This document shows positions 55,509 to 64,000 of a DNA stretch of 64,000 nt, one piece after another; position 1 is the stretch's first letter; each line of letters begins with the position of its first letter. The stretch is from Toxotes chatareus (Eukaryota; Chordata; Actinopteri; Toxotidae), in NCBI GenBank assembly GCA_016801885.1, contig JAFBJY010000315.1, positions 1 through 64,000 of the forward strand, written 5' to 3'. Under the pieces are notes generated by a model. It saw nothing but the letters and a program-made list of their open reading frames with translations, made no database searches and was not told the origin of the DNA. A program made the position numbers and the translations under genes.

Positions 55509-56640
55509 CAGTGGCGGTTCTACATTGAATTACTTCCTGGGGAAAAAAAGAATAATATACAAATAAAATATGAAAAAATATTCTGAATCAGAATCAGAAA
55601 AACTTTATTAATCCCCCAAGGGAAATTCTTTGGAAATTGGCCAACTCTGATTAAAAATGAAGAAAAAAATTTGAAAATTGCACAGAGAAAGTGTGCACAC
55701 AGAGAAAAGATGTATAAATATTAAATTAAATAAAGTTTATCATGAAAAATAAAAATATAAAAATATGATGAAAATAAAAATAAAAATAAAACACAGGAAG
55801 TTGAATAAAAGTAAAAATACTGCAATACCCCTCTATACATACACTTCAATATCAGAGAAACAATAAAATCAAAATAATAATCAAAATATTGATAAAATAA
55901 AATATAGAACAGCACAAAATCCTTCATCACGCATATTAAAACACACCAAAGGAAATCTAATTATAACACTATTGCACTACTAAGCAAACTAAAACTAAAA
56001 CCTGACCTTTCTGTTCTTCCTTGTTGCAAAATTATCAATAATATCATCATATGAAATCTGCTCCCCTATTGAGTGATTGATACTGATGACTGTAGCTCTG
56101 GAGACCCTGCTCTGTCTTCTTCAAAAGACTCACAGCTAGATCCACTGCATGAGTTTGCTGACATGCTTTATTGCAGATAATATGTCATATCAAACAACAG
56201 TGCAGATGCTGAAGCGGCTTGATTAAAGCCTCTCTCAATGCAATCTCAATGAAGCCCCTGGTACCTCATGGGCTCGACACTCTTGAGCTTGCTCTCCCAC
56301 CTTGTTTCTGCCCTCATCTTTAAGATGACGCTGACATGGTCCTTCAGTATGGCCCATCTTTGAGTGGAGGCTGAAAATAATGTGTAAAGCTTTGCAGGAC
56401 ACCAAAGTAGCTCATAGCATCAACAGATCCCTTAGCAGCATCACACACAACTAAATTCAATGTGTGTGCCCCACATGGCTTTTCTAAGAGCCTGGCTTGT
56501 GTGATTGTGTGAGCAGTGTTTCTGTGTGTCCCCTTAGAGCCAAATTTCGAACTGCCGGTGACTGCACAATAGCAGTGAGACGTGTCAGCACTGCTCTCCA
56601 TCTCACCCTCTCAGCCTCCAGAAGTGCCATCTCCTGCTAA
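55509..56640 (-). mobile_element. hAT element, ZMYM1-like, partial
   Basis: CAGTGGCGGTTCTACATTG at 55,509 is a typical terminal sequence of a teleost hAT group. The minus strand at 56,600-56,040 encodes GAHTLNLVVCDAAKGSVDAM and SYFGVLQSFTHYF. In a shifted frame it continues WAILKDHVSVILKMRAETRW and ESKLKSVEPMRYQGLH. These match the catalytic-domain region of ZMYM1-like hAT proteins. An L2-type LINE tail (55,585-55,975) and an LTR (56,650) interrupt it. No target duplication could be paired. Confidence 0.65.
55585..55975 (-). mobile_element. L2-type LINE 3' end
   Basis: AATCAGAATCAGAAAAACTT then TATTAATCCCCCAAGGGAAA on the plus strand is the reverse complement of the standard teleost LINE tail. 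The A-rich remainder is its 3' untranslated region. Confidence 0.65.
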
Positions 56641-56649
56641 TCAATAGTT

Positions 56650-57157
56650 TGTTATGTGAAGTCCTGAACACAGGCCAGAACTCAAAAGCAGACAGGTTAG
56701 CAGTGTTAAACAGTTGATTCCAAAAAGTGAATGACAAAAGTGATAAAATGGCAGCATTTTATCCAGGGAGGTGAAACAGCATCAGCGGTGGTGGGGAGTG
56801 AGCATGAGGAAAAAAAACAGGTTTCTGCAGATGAAGAGAGAGCATGAAGGTTAATGGGAGTCAGGAGGAGAAGGCACAAAAGGTAAGTAATCCACAAACG
56901 AGTAGGAAAGCTCAGAGGTTAGTCACCACGGGACATGATGGAACGATCTGGTGAGGGTTGACAGGAAAGCCGAGCCTCTTATAGTCTGGAAGGAAGACTG
57001 ATTATGCCCAGATTGCACAATCAGCCTGAAGGTGAGGAGGAGCTGACCTGGAATCCTCACCTGTGAGACATACACCAAAGACACACACCCACACATACAC
57101 ACAGAAGAAAGAAAAGAAAAAAGAAAACCCCAGAGGCAGCCGAGCTGCCTCATGACA
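56650..57157 (-). mobile_element. Gypsy-type solo or terminal LTR
   Basis: Plus-strand ends TGTTATGTGAAG and GCTGCCTCATGACA form TGT...ACA inverted termini. On the minus strand a purine-rich AAGAAGTGGGGAAACT stretch precedes TGTCATGAGG, and a TATA-like CTATAAGAGGC lies inside. No gag or pol is attached, and no target duplication was identified, so it may be the remnant of a larger element. Confidence 0.6.
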
Positions 57158-57636
57158 AGTTTCCCCACTTCTTAACCTCACTGCCAGTTCCTTCCATGCT
57201 TTCATGCAATTGGGGTGTTGTGGATTGCTTTCATGTGATGTGAGGTAAGCGCTCAGTATGTTTCCAATCTGCCATTCCTGAACTTGTTAAATTAATTTTC
57301 CTCTTGGAAAACAATTTGCAGCAGAAGGCTAAAAAGGCAAAAAAAAAGGCTGTTGTTCTCCATGGAATACGTCAGCCAAGTTCTTGTCATCTTTTCACCA
57401 CTAACTAATGTCTTCTTAAAATATTGGTGGTGGCAACTTCTCCCATCACTCTCATGGCAACTTACTTGGTCCTCTGCGGACCAGCTCAGTCCGAATCTTG
57501 TCAGTCGAGGTGAGGGTCAGTTAGCAGGGTTGACTGACAGAGGCTCATCCTCAGCAGCAGGGAAGAGTGAGGGTTCAGCTCCAGGCATTTCTATCAGACA
57601 ACATATTGGCACATTACTCATAGCCTCTCTCACTAG
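57158..57636. other. No gene seen
   Basis: Sequence beyond the LTR. A short minus-strand frame (MKAWKELAVRLRSGET) leads into the LTR and could be the last few codons of a gypsy internal region. Confidence 0.35.
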
Positions 57637-57676
57637 CCCCTAACCCTAACCCCCTAACCCCTAACACTAACCCTAC
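57637..57676 (-). repeat. Telomere-like CCCTAA variants
   Basis: CCCCTAACCCTAACCCCCTA and following CTAACACTAACCC. Short and degenerate. Confidence 0.7.
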
Positions 57677-57719
57677 ACAAAAACACACAGATACACACAC
57701 AAACACACACATGTGGGCA

Positions 57720-58100
57720 GCGAAAAAAAAACTTTCCAAATACCTTCACTGCTTCAAAGTGTATCTATCTGCTTCTCAGTGGTGACAGTGAGTGAATGAG
57801 TGAGTGGGAGTCTCTCATAGTGAGACACTGAAGTTATTTTACATCAAAACAGAAATTTCCAAATGAAATTTTAAATCCAGTCATGAGATTGAACTGGGAT
57901 GAGGACAGACACAATAACCTTATAACTAATATAGTCTTTTACATTTACACATGTGGTCTGAATCACTTCATTTATTAAATCATAAGTAATCACTACAATA
58001 TACTGTAAAGTCATTTTTAACTTTTAGGAACTAAACATGATTCTGATAAAGATTCTGTGAGTTTAAAATAAATGCAGCAAGAATCCAAATAGTTGCACCT
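57720..58100. repeat. Inverted duplicate of 28.09-28.49 kb
   Basis: Contains GTGAGTGGGAGTCTCTCATA and GAAATTTTAAATCCAGTCAT, the reverse complement of the partner. Similarity appears high across about 370 bases. Confidence 0.75.
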
Positions 58101-58950
58101 GATCATGTCATATCCAATGATATTTTTACATTGTTGTATTGGTATGATGACTTAAATCAGGGATCTGAAACAGTGGTCAGCCATCACTGACTACTGTTCT
58201 TTAAACATTTATTATATAGCCATCTAAACATCATGTTGACATTGTAGTAAATAAAACAAACAAACAGAAGAGTCACATTAAAATTATCATCTTTCAAGTG
58301 GCCTCATCCTGAGGTATAGGTGAGTGATGTCTGTCACGTTCAACAACATGATACTAGGAAGTCAAAGTGGAAGCACTGGGATCTAAAAATGGTTCTATGC
58401 AGCTGAATAAAATATTTAAATGCTGCCTTCACATTACCTACTTTTACTTTGATAGTTAAAGAACATTTTGCTGACAATGCTACAGACTTTTACTGAAGTA
58501 ACATCAGCTAATAGTCAGAGGCAGTTTACATGACATTTGTTCATCACAGTTCCAACATGATGCCTGTCAGTCAGAGCAAGGTAAAGAGACTGAAACATAT
58601 TTAATTAGAAACATGACAAAGCACATGTTAAGAACTGTGTCTGGAAACTTGCTTCACTAAGTTGCTATTTATATTCTTTTCACTCGATTTTCACTCGACC
58701 TCTCTCCTTTCAACTCGGTGACAGATGACAATTCATTTGTTGACTGACTTTAATAATATTAACCACATTCATGTGTCAGGTTCTGCTCCAGCAACGTTAT
58801 CAAAGCTTAAACTGACCTAAAATGATTTCATAGTCTTGCTTATAAAGAATATGTCAATACAAAGTGTATACATTGGGTCAATATATTAATAATATATGCA
58901 TTAATATATTTGTAGCACTCTAGTAGTAGTTGTATGTTGCTTTAATCAAA
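58100..58950. other. No gene seen
   Basis: AT-rich non-coding sequence. Confidence 0.45.
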
Positions 58951-58954
58951 CTGT

Positions 58955-59410
58955 AAAATGGACAAACAGCGGCATTATCAATGACGACGCGCTCCTGTCT
59001 ACGCGTCATTGAGCAACACAATCACGTGGGGACGTCTTAACTTTCTCCAACTTACATCAAACTGTGGCACAAACAACAAAACGACACAAAAATATCGATA
59101 TTGTGGCTTCCGCTCACTGGCTACATTGTCCACAGGCTTAAGGTAAACAAATAAAACATGTACTACTGCAGCGTCCTCTTGGTAAATGTTAGCAATTAGC
59201 TGCCAGCGTGGTAAATCTAACAACTAGAGCTAAACATTAACACAACGCACAAAGGAGCAAATGGCCAAATCTCTTTGTACTCTAACCCCAAGAGACGCTG
59301 AGTTACCCTTCATTATGCGCGTTGTGTGGCATACAGCGGAATTATCAATGATGAGCTCCTGTCTATGCGTCATTGGAGCAACACAATCACGTGTCAACGT
59401 CCGCTGACCA
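58955..59410. repeat. Repeated CG-containing block, two copies 368 bp apart
   Basis: ACAGCGGCATTATCAATGAC with CTCCTGTCTACGCGTCATTG at 58,966-59,030 recurs as ACAGCGGAATTATCAATGAT with CTCCTGTCTATGCGTCATTG at 59,334-59,375. Both continue AGCAACACAATCACGTG. CG content is higher than in surrounding sequence. Confidence 0.65.
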
Positions 59411-59740
59411 GGAGCGACTCCAAACCACCAACTCCCTCTTTTGGTGAAACTACAACATTACGATGCCTGTACTATTTATATTGGGCCACACTACTTAGTT
59501 ATAAATAAATGAACAGCGGAGCAAACTAAACAATTAACAAGCAGTAAATATGAAGATAAGGGTTCAGGAAGCAGACGCACTGTAATTTTAAAATTAGGCT
59601 TAAAATCTTTTTGGTTGACAAAGCTTCTAATTAGTTGTAGTTACAGCTTTAGTTATTATGACTAAACCTATAGTTAGTCACAATTATTTCTATAGACACT
59701 GTTACAGTTAAAGATAAAGCCCATAGTAGGGCTGGCTCAG
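59410..59740. other. No gene seen
   Basis: AT-rich spacer. Confidence 0.4.
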
Positions 59741-61075
59741 GCAACTGAACCATCCCTTAGTTATGCTGCTATAGGCCTAGGCTGCTGGGGACTTCCCATG
59801 ATCCTCTGCACACCTCGTCTTTTCTCTCTTTCTCTCCTCAGACCCACTCTCACATTTATTAGCCTTTATTACCTATCATTAACTCTGTGTCCTCTCTGTC
59901 CTGTAGTCCTGTGCTTGTTTCTCTCTGGTCTCTCTTTCTCTGTACCTTTCTGCAGGTATCTCTGGCTCTGGAGCTGCATGTTCTCTGTCTGTGGTCCTGG
60001 CTCCACCCACCTGCTGCTGTTTATTGTCTACAATGATCCATTTCTAACACATTACTATGTTTAATGTTCCACTTTGCTACAAATACATATTGGATTAATA
60101 TTCTATACAGACTGTAATGTAAATAATTACCATTCATGACAGCTTCTTGCTTCTGTGCTCTGTTTCCTATCATAACTGTAATCTGCTGAGCACACAGTAT
60201 CCACTAACTGTTCTGTAATCTGAATGCTGGCCCTCTAACATTGTTCACTGCCAACCCTGTTTAAATGCTACATGTCCTTCTCCTCCTCTCCTCCATTCCT
60301 AGCTGTCCTGCCTTCCTCCTTTTCCTCCTTTCACCCAGCCCGGCCATCAGCAGGAGGGTCCCCCATATGAGCCAGGTTCTGCTCAAGGTTTCTTCCTGTT
60401 AAAAGGGAGTTTTTTCTTGCCACTGTCGCCTTAAGTTGTAGCAAACCCCGGCCAGACAATGGTTTCGCGTACAGATGCTTTAGAGGATTTTATTTAAGTT
60501 CACAATTTAGCCTTTTGTACAGAACAAAAATAAATTTCCTTCCTTTTTCCTTTCCTTTTCCTCTGTGAACACCGTAAGAGCTAAAGGACAGACAAATAAC
60601 AAAAATGAGCTCTTACAAACACAAACAAGCACAAAATAATAATACGCTGCATTAATCATACTAATAAACACCAATTTCAGAACCGTTAACATAAACCGCT
60701 TAGCAGAGACGCGCCGAAAAATGCTAAAGCTAGCTTGAGACGAAACTAACGAATAAAATAAACAAACAAATAAACAACATTGCAAAAGAAAATTACCTTG
60801 TTCCCATATCCAGCCAAGGAGCTAAAATTACCGAAGGAGGTATACAAGGTTAAGTGTCCGTAGGTCCGTAAAAGATGGTTAAACCGGAAGTACCTTCAAA
60901 ATAAAAATCTTCAAACAAAATAGGATTTACAAGAATAAAAGCATACAAAAAAACGGAGTTAAAAAACAGAATCATTTACATAAGTGCTGATCTGGGGTCA
61001 GACTCTGGGTCTCTGTAAAGCAATTTAATTTATGTATATAAATTTTGAATGTGGAAGGTGCTATATAAATAAGGA
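59740..61075 (+). mobile_element. Common teleost interspersed repeat, split by a solo LTR
   Basis: CCAGGTTCTGCTCAAGGTTT then CTTCCTGTTAAAAGGGAG and TTGCCACTGTCGCC (60,372-60,430) is a widely seen teleost repeat sequence. Its expected tail, GTGCTATATAAATAA, appears at about 61,058. The LTR at 60,437-60,980 lies between them. Confidence 0.6.
60432..60985. mobile_element. Solo LTR with 5-bp target duplication
   Basis: TAAGT at 60,432-60,436 and again at 60,981-60,985 flank a 544-bp unit beginning TGTAGCAAACC and ending AATCATTTACA, so the termini are TGTA and TACA. Removing it rejoins the interrupted teleost repeat. No internal retroelement sequence is left, which fits recombination between two LTRs. 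Orientation is not certain. Confidence 0.8.
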
Positions 61076-61224
61076 GGATGCTAAGCTGACATCCATTATG
61101 GACAACACCTCTCACCCCCTGCACCAGACTGTGGAGTCACTGAGCAGCTTCTTCAGCAGCAGACTTGGACATCCACAGTGTAGGAAGGAATGCTACCGCA
61201 GGTCCTTTGCATGCACACTTCTTG

Positions 61225-61320
61225 TTTTTCTGCACTTTATCCTTTTTTTCAGTTTTTCTTGTGGGCCTCCTAAAAGGTGAATTTCCGACTGTGGGATCAA
61301 TAAAGTCTTATCTTAAAATT
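61225..61320 (+). mobile_element. L2-type LINE 3' end
   Basis: GAATTTCCGACTGTGGGATC then AATAAAGTCTTATCTTA is the 3' tail seen also at 6.45-6.5 kb. Confidence 0.55.
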
Positions 61321-61638
61321 GAATTGACTTGAAAAATACTTACTGATTGTATCAAATTTAACTGTCATGTCTCCAACTTGTTGAGAGTAAAACAGAAAGG
61401 ATTTGAATCAGAGCCAATGAAAGATGATCATCAATGTAGAAATTCCTCATTGGTTAGCAGGTGGATAAAGAGCTGATATTTCTGCTTCACTCAACAAATC
61501 TGTGTTTGATGTTTGGCCCAGTTTTCAAATGCAGGTCTGTTAGTTTGCTGTGAGCTGCAGAGCAAACAGAGTTTTGTTCCTTTGATTGTCCTTTCAACAC
61601 AAATGTTATTTGACTTTTCTTCATTGTTTCCTCTTCAG

Positions 61639-61735
61639 ACTGAGCAGCTGTAACCTCTCAGAGAGAAGCTGTGAAGCTCTGTCCTCAGTTCTCAGCTCCC
61701 AGTCCTCTAGTCTGAGACACAGAGAACAGATAGTT
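61639..61735 (+). pseudogene. NLRC3-like leucine-rich-repeat exon, truncated
   Basis: TTTCCTCTTCAG forms a splice acceptor just before the coding sequence LSSCNLSERSCEALSSVLSS then QSSSLRH. This pattern is the N-terminal half of the LRR exons of teleost NLRC3-like genes, which continue with an L-x-L-S-N-N motif. Here it stops at TAG around 61,808 without the LDLSNN motif. LRR exons of these receptors form the ligand-sensing repeat region. The remnant suggests the locus is in or near an NLR cluster. Confidence 0.65.
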
Positions 61736-61739
61736 CAGT

Positions 61740-62090
61740 CTGTACATGTCTGTCTCTTTCACTCACACACACCTTTTCAGATTCATGTATTAAAGCAGTT
61801 AATTTGTTAAACTCTTCTAAATGATTCCTTGTAAACTTCTTCCTCTCCCGGTCCTTTAAAGATGGAAGCTACGATTATTACAGGAGAAAAATGTTGCTGA
61901 CTTTTACTTTTTTAAGGTTCTAATCATGATCTTGTCCTTTCACATTAAAAGCATCATTGTGAACATCAGTGTTTTGTCTTTCTCTGAATCTTGGGACAAC
62001 TGAGCTGACTGAGTTCAAACTAAAACGCTGCCACAGTTTATCTGAAAGATCTGAGAAAAAACTAAGATAGAAACTTTTTAGCTTCATCTG
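61740..62090. other. No gene seen
   Basis: Intron-like sequence after the NLR remnant, without recognised features. Confidence 0.4.
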
Positions 62091-62092
62091 TC

Positions 62093-62565
62093 ATTTTTAC
62101 AGTGTTTACCTGGTTTTCACCCTGTTTTTCATGTTTTACAGTGAATCCTCTGGCTGCTGATAATACTTGTGTACTTTTACTGCTGATGTTTTCATTGGTC
62201 GTTTTCATTTTCACAGTGCATCACATATTTCTGACAGTCCTTTCCCTTGTGATGTTTTCCACATTGTCACCCTGGCTGTTGTGTTTTTAACAGTGCAGCC
62301 TAACTTCCACTTTACAATACATCTGCTGCTTTTTATTTTTTACAAGTTCATTACACTGTTGTAATATTTTACAGTGCATCCCTGGTTGTAAGTTCGTCCA
62401 GAGCTCATCTATGACCTGTGTCACCTTTGTTGCCATTTTACACAGTGCACAGCCTCCATTAAATTCTTTTACAGCATATTTCCTATAATAATCAATGTTT
62501 AGCCAAGCCATATAAATAATAAACATGTTTTGCACATTGGTAATTCATTTTACACAGTATTTAAC
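62093..62565 (+). repeat. Degenerate tandem repeat based on TTTTACAGTG
   Basis: The motif (TTTTACAGTG, TTTCACAGTGCATC, TTTTAACAGTGCAGCC and similar) occurs about every 70 bases from 62,096 to 62,555, followed in several cases by CCCTGG or CTGG. CACTGTAAAA is its reverse complement, similar to ends of DNA transposons seen elsewhere in the window. Confidence 0.5.
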
Positions 62566-62609
62566 ATACGTTATTTTAGTAATAAAATAATTTAAGCAAC
62601 AAATAAATC

Positions 62610-62705
62610 TGGTGAGTCACTTGGGAGCCGAACGAGCTGCTCTTCTTTGTGAGCCGAGCCATAAGAACCGGCTCTTTTAAAAGAGTCGGAAGTCCCGTCA
62701 CTGTA
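62610..62705. mobile_element. Possible hAT-derived terminal fragment with AGCCG motifs
   Basis: GAGCCGAACGAGCTG, GAGCCGAGCC and CCGGCTCTTTTAAAAGAGTC repeat in a palindromic layout. The segment ends CCCGTCACTG, like a terminal inverted repeat (CAGTGACGGG). The partner end was not found. Confidence 0.4.
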
Positions 62706-62709
62706 CTCC

Positions 62710-63985
62710 ACGGTTGCTAAAAGTTTACTTTCACTTTGACAGAAGTTTGTGGCGCGGATGATTTTCTCTTTCGAAGGTAAATGTCCGCACTTTTAATGTT
62801 TTACTCGTCAACACTTCCTGTAGTTACCTGAATTATGTGATGTTCGAGTTTTTTGGATGTTGTTGTGTTTTTGTATTTTTGTTTTTTTAAACTGCGTTGA
62901 GGTGTTTAGCTGTGTAGACTCTGAGTTGTCACTGTAAAGTGGCAGGAAGAGGTCCGTTATTTCACATGGCGGCACGAAGAGACGCAGCGATTTGTGGCTC
63001 TTCATTCATTCATTATCCGCTATGTTGTGTGGATATTTGCAGTAGAAGCGGTGGAGTCAGAGTAGAAGCAGAGTGAGCTGATGGTCAGTAGCTGAACACG
63101 GAGCCTTTGTTAGTCTGTGGCTCCACTTACTGCTGACTGAAGGCAGCTTTTCCTGCCTGAATCAGCCTGTGGAGGAGGCGGACCTGAGCCGCTGCTCTTC
63201 CGCAGTCTGAGCCGCTAAATGCGGTCTGAGCTCGGCCGGACAGCGGCTGGAGAACAGCTCTGACTTTCTCTGTCATTAGATGAACTCTACGGGACTGAGC
63301 TCAGAGGGGCTGACAGGGTTTTTCAGGCTCTATGTGATTTTCAGAGAGACAGTTAACACTCCATCCACAGAGTCAGAGGCCTCCTGGTCCTATCAGGACA
63401 AACTCTACCTGATGAATTAGATGATAAAGACCCAAATCCATAAATACTCTCACAATAAAGCATCTCAGCAGCTCTGATAGGTGATTATATCTCTGTGGCT
63501 GGTCACAGTACAAACAGAAAAACTGTCTGTCAGGACATATTTGATGTTTTTATTGATGTCTATCTTTGTCTCTACTGTTTGGTTTGGTTTTTGTTTGTTG
63601 TTGCTGCTTCATATAGTTCAGACTTTACTATTAGAAAAGGCAGGAAAGTGCCAGGGGCCCCAACTAAAAGGGCCCCTGGAATAATATTGAGGAGAAATGA
63701 ACTGAGTCTCAGTTGTTTTGTGTGGAATAATCACCTGCAGCTTGTTTCATCAAGTCAATTTCTACAGAAACACTGCAGACAAACAGATTGTCAGATAAAA
63801 CCAGTGGATCTCAGTCCATCTGTGTGTCAGTGAATGAAAATGTTCATCTCTGAATCGTATGTGAAAGATATGAAAGAGGAAAGAAGAGCCAATCAGTGGA
63901 GGAGCAGCTGATATTTCTACAGGACAAATGATAGAGAGGATGATTTCAGTTGATGTGCAGATGAATGATTTGTGTTTTCTCTCCA
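62710..63985 (+). promoter_or_regulatory. CG-richer upstream or first-exon-like region, no ORF
   Basis: 62,740-63,300 contains more CG than the flanks (GTGGCGCGGATG, AGCTCGGCCGGACAGCGG) and a possible donor (TTCGAAGGTAAATG) at about 62,773. This fits a promoter and untranslated first exon of a gene to the right, though this is inference. A perfect hairpin (CCAGGGGCCC / GGGCCCCTGG, 63,651-63,679) lies further downstream. Confidence 0.35.
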
Positions 63986-63986
63986 G

Positions 63987-64000
63987 ATGAAGGTAGAAAG
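63987..64000 (+). CDS. Possible NLR-type exon start, cut by window end
   Basis: TTTTCTCTCCAG is a strong acceptor, followed by ATGAAGGTAGAAAG. The placement after an upstream-type region and near an NLR relic would fit the first coding exon of an NLRC3-like gene, but only 14 bases are available. Confidence 0.25.

Noticed and set aside
1..64000. tRNA or rRNA genes
   Set aside because: I looked for cloverleaf-like A and B boxes and rRNA text but saw nothing convincing by eye; a tRNA scan would be decisive.

Overview
This 64 kb window looks like teleost fish genomic DNA, close to or inside a cluster of NLR immune-receptor (NLRC3-like) genes. The evidence is the density of fish-type mobile elements: L2-type LINE tails ending in AGAATCAGAATCAGAAA or TTATCTTATC, hAT, Tc1 and Helitron relics, and Gmr1-like and other Ty3/gypsy pieces. 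A spliced NLR leucine-rich-repeat exon remnant sits at 61.64-61.73 kb, and a possible NLR-type exon start lies at the right edge. I see no intact single-copy host gene. Almost every long open frame is transposon coding sequence with frameshifts or stops. The species cannot be named from the sequence.

Layout, left to right. 0.8-4.9 kb: a shortened copy of a tyrosine-recombinase (YR) element, followed by pieces of a Penelope-like element (PLE). 5.2-6.5 kb: telomere-like palindrome, GT repeat, LINE tail. 6.66-9.48 kb: a 27-bp minisatellite. 10.2-14.2 kb: a Gmr1-like Ty3/gypsy element with integrase upstream of reverse transcriptase. 14.5-18.1 kb: unexplained sequence. 18.1-19.4 kb: broken gene of an uncharacterised family. 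21.0-22.6 kb: Tc1 relic, duplicated at 47.7-49.3 kb. 23.3-26.6 kb: a hAT transposase remnant, then a second transposase-like gene split by another hAT element with a perfect 8-bp target duplication. 28.8-35.3 kb: a near full-length PLE (proline-rich N-terminal region, SGNH-like domain, RT, GIY-YIG) carrying a 1.5 kb LINE insertion. 35.6-42.9 kb: a fuller copy of the YR/PLE composite, with an eight-exon YR gene. 42.9-44.7 kb: L2 LINE pieces and the 3' end of a chromodomain gypsy element. 44.68-47.70 kb: a DNA-transposon-like unit carrying a SAMD3-like exon. 50.8-55.4 kb: a decayed Helitron. 55.5-57.2 kb: a ZMYM1-like hAT relic and a gypsy LTR. 57.7-64 kb: an inverted duplicate segment, a teleost repeat split by a solo LTR, NLR relics and upstream-type sequence.

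The parts are linked by nested insertion and by duplication. The YR/PLE composite occurs twice in direct orientation about 35-38 kb apart. The Tc1 block occurs twice in direct orientation. Two other segments (5.3/50.1 kb and 28.1/57.7 kb) occur in inverted orientation. All copy counts, boundaries and family calls come from reading the sequence by eye; none was checked against a database.
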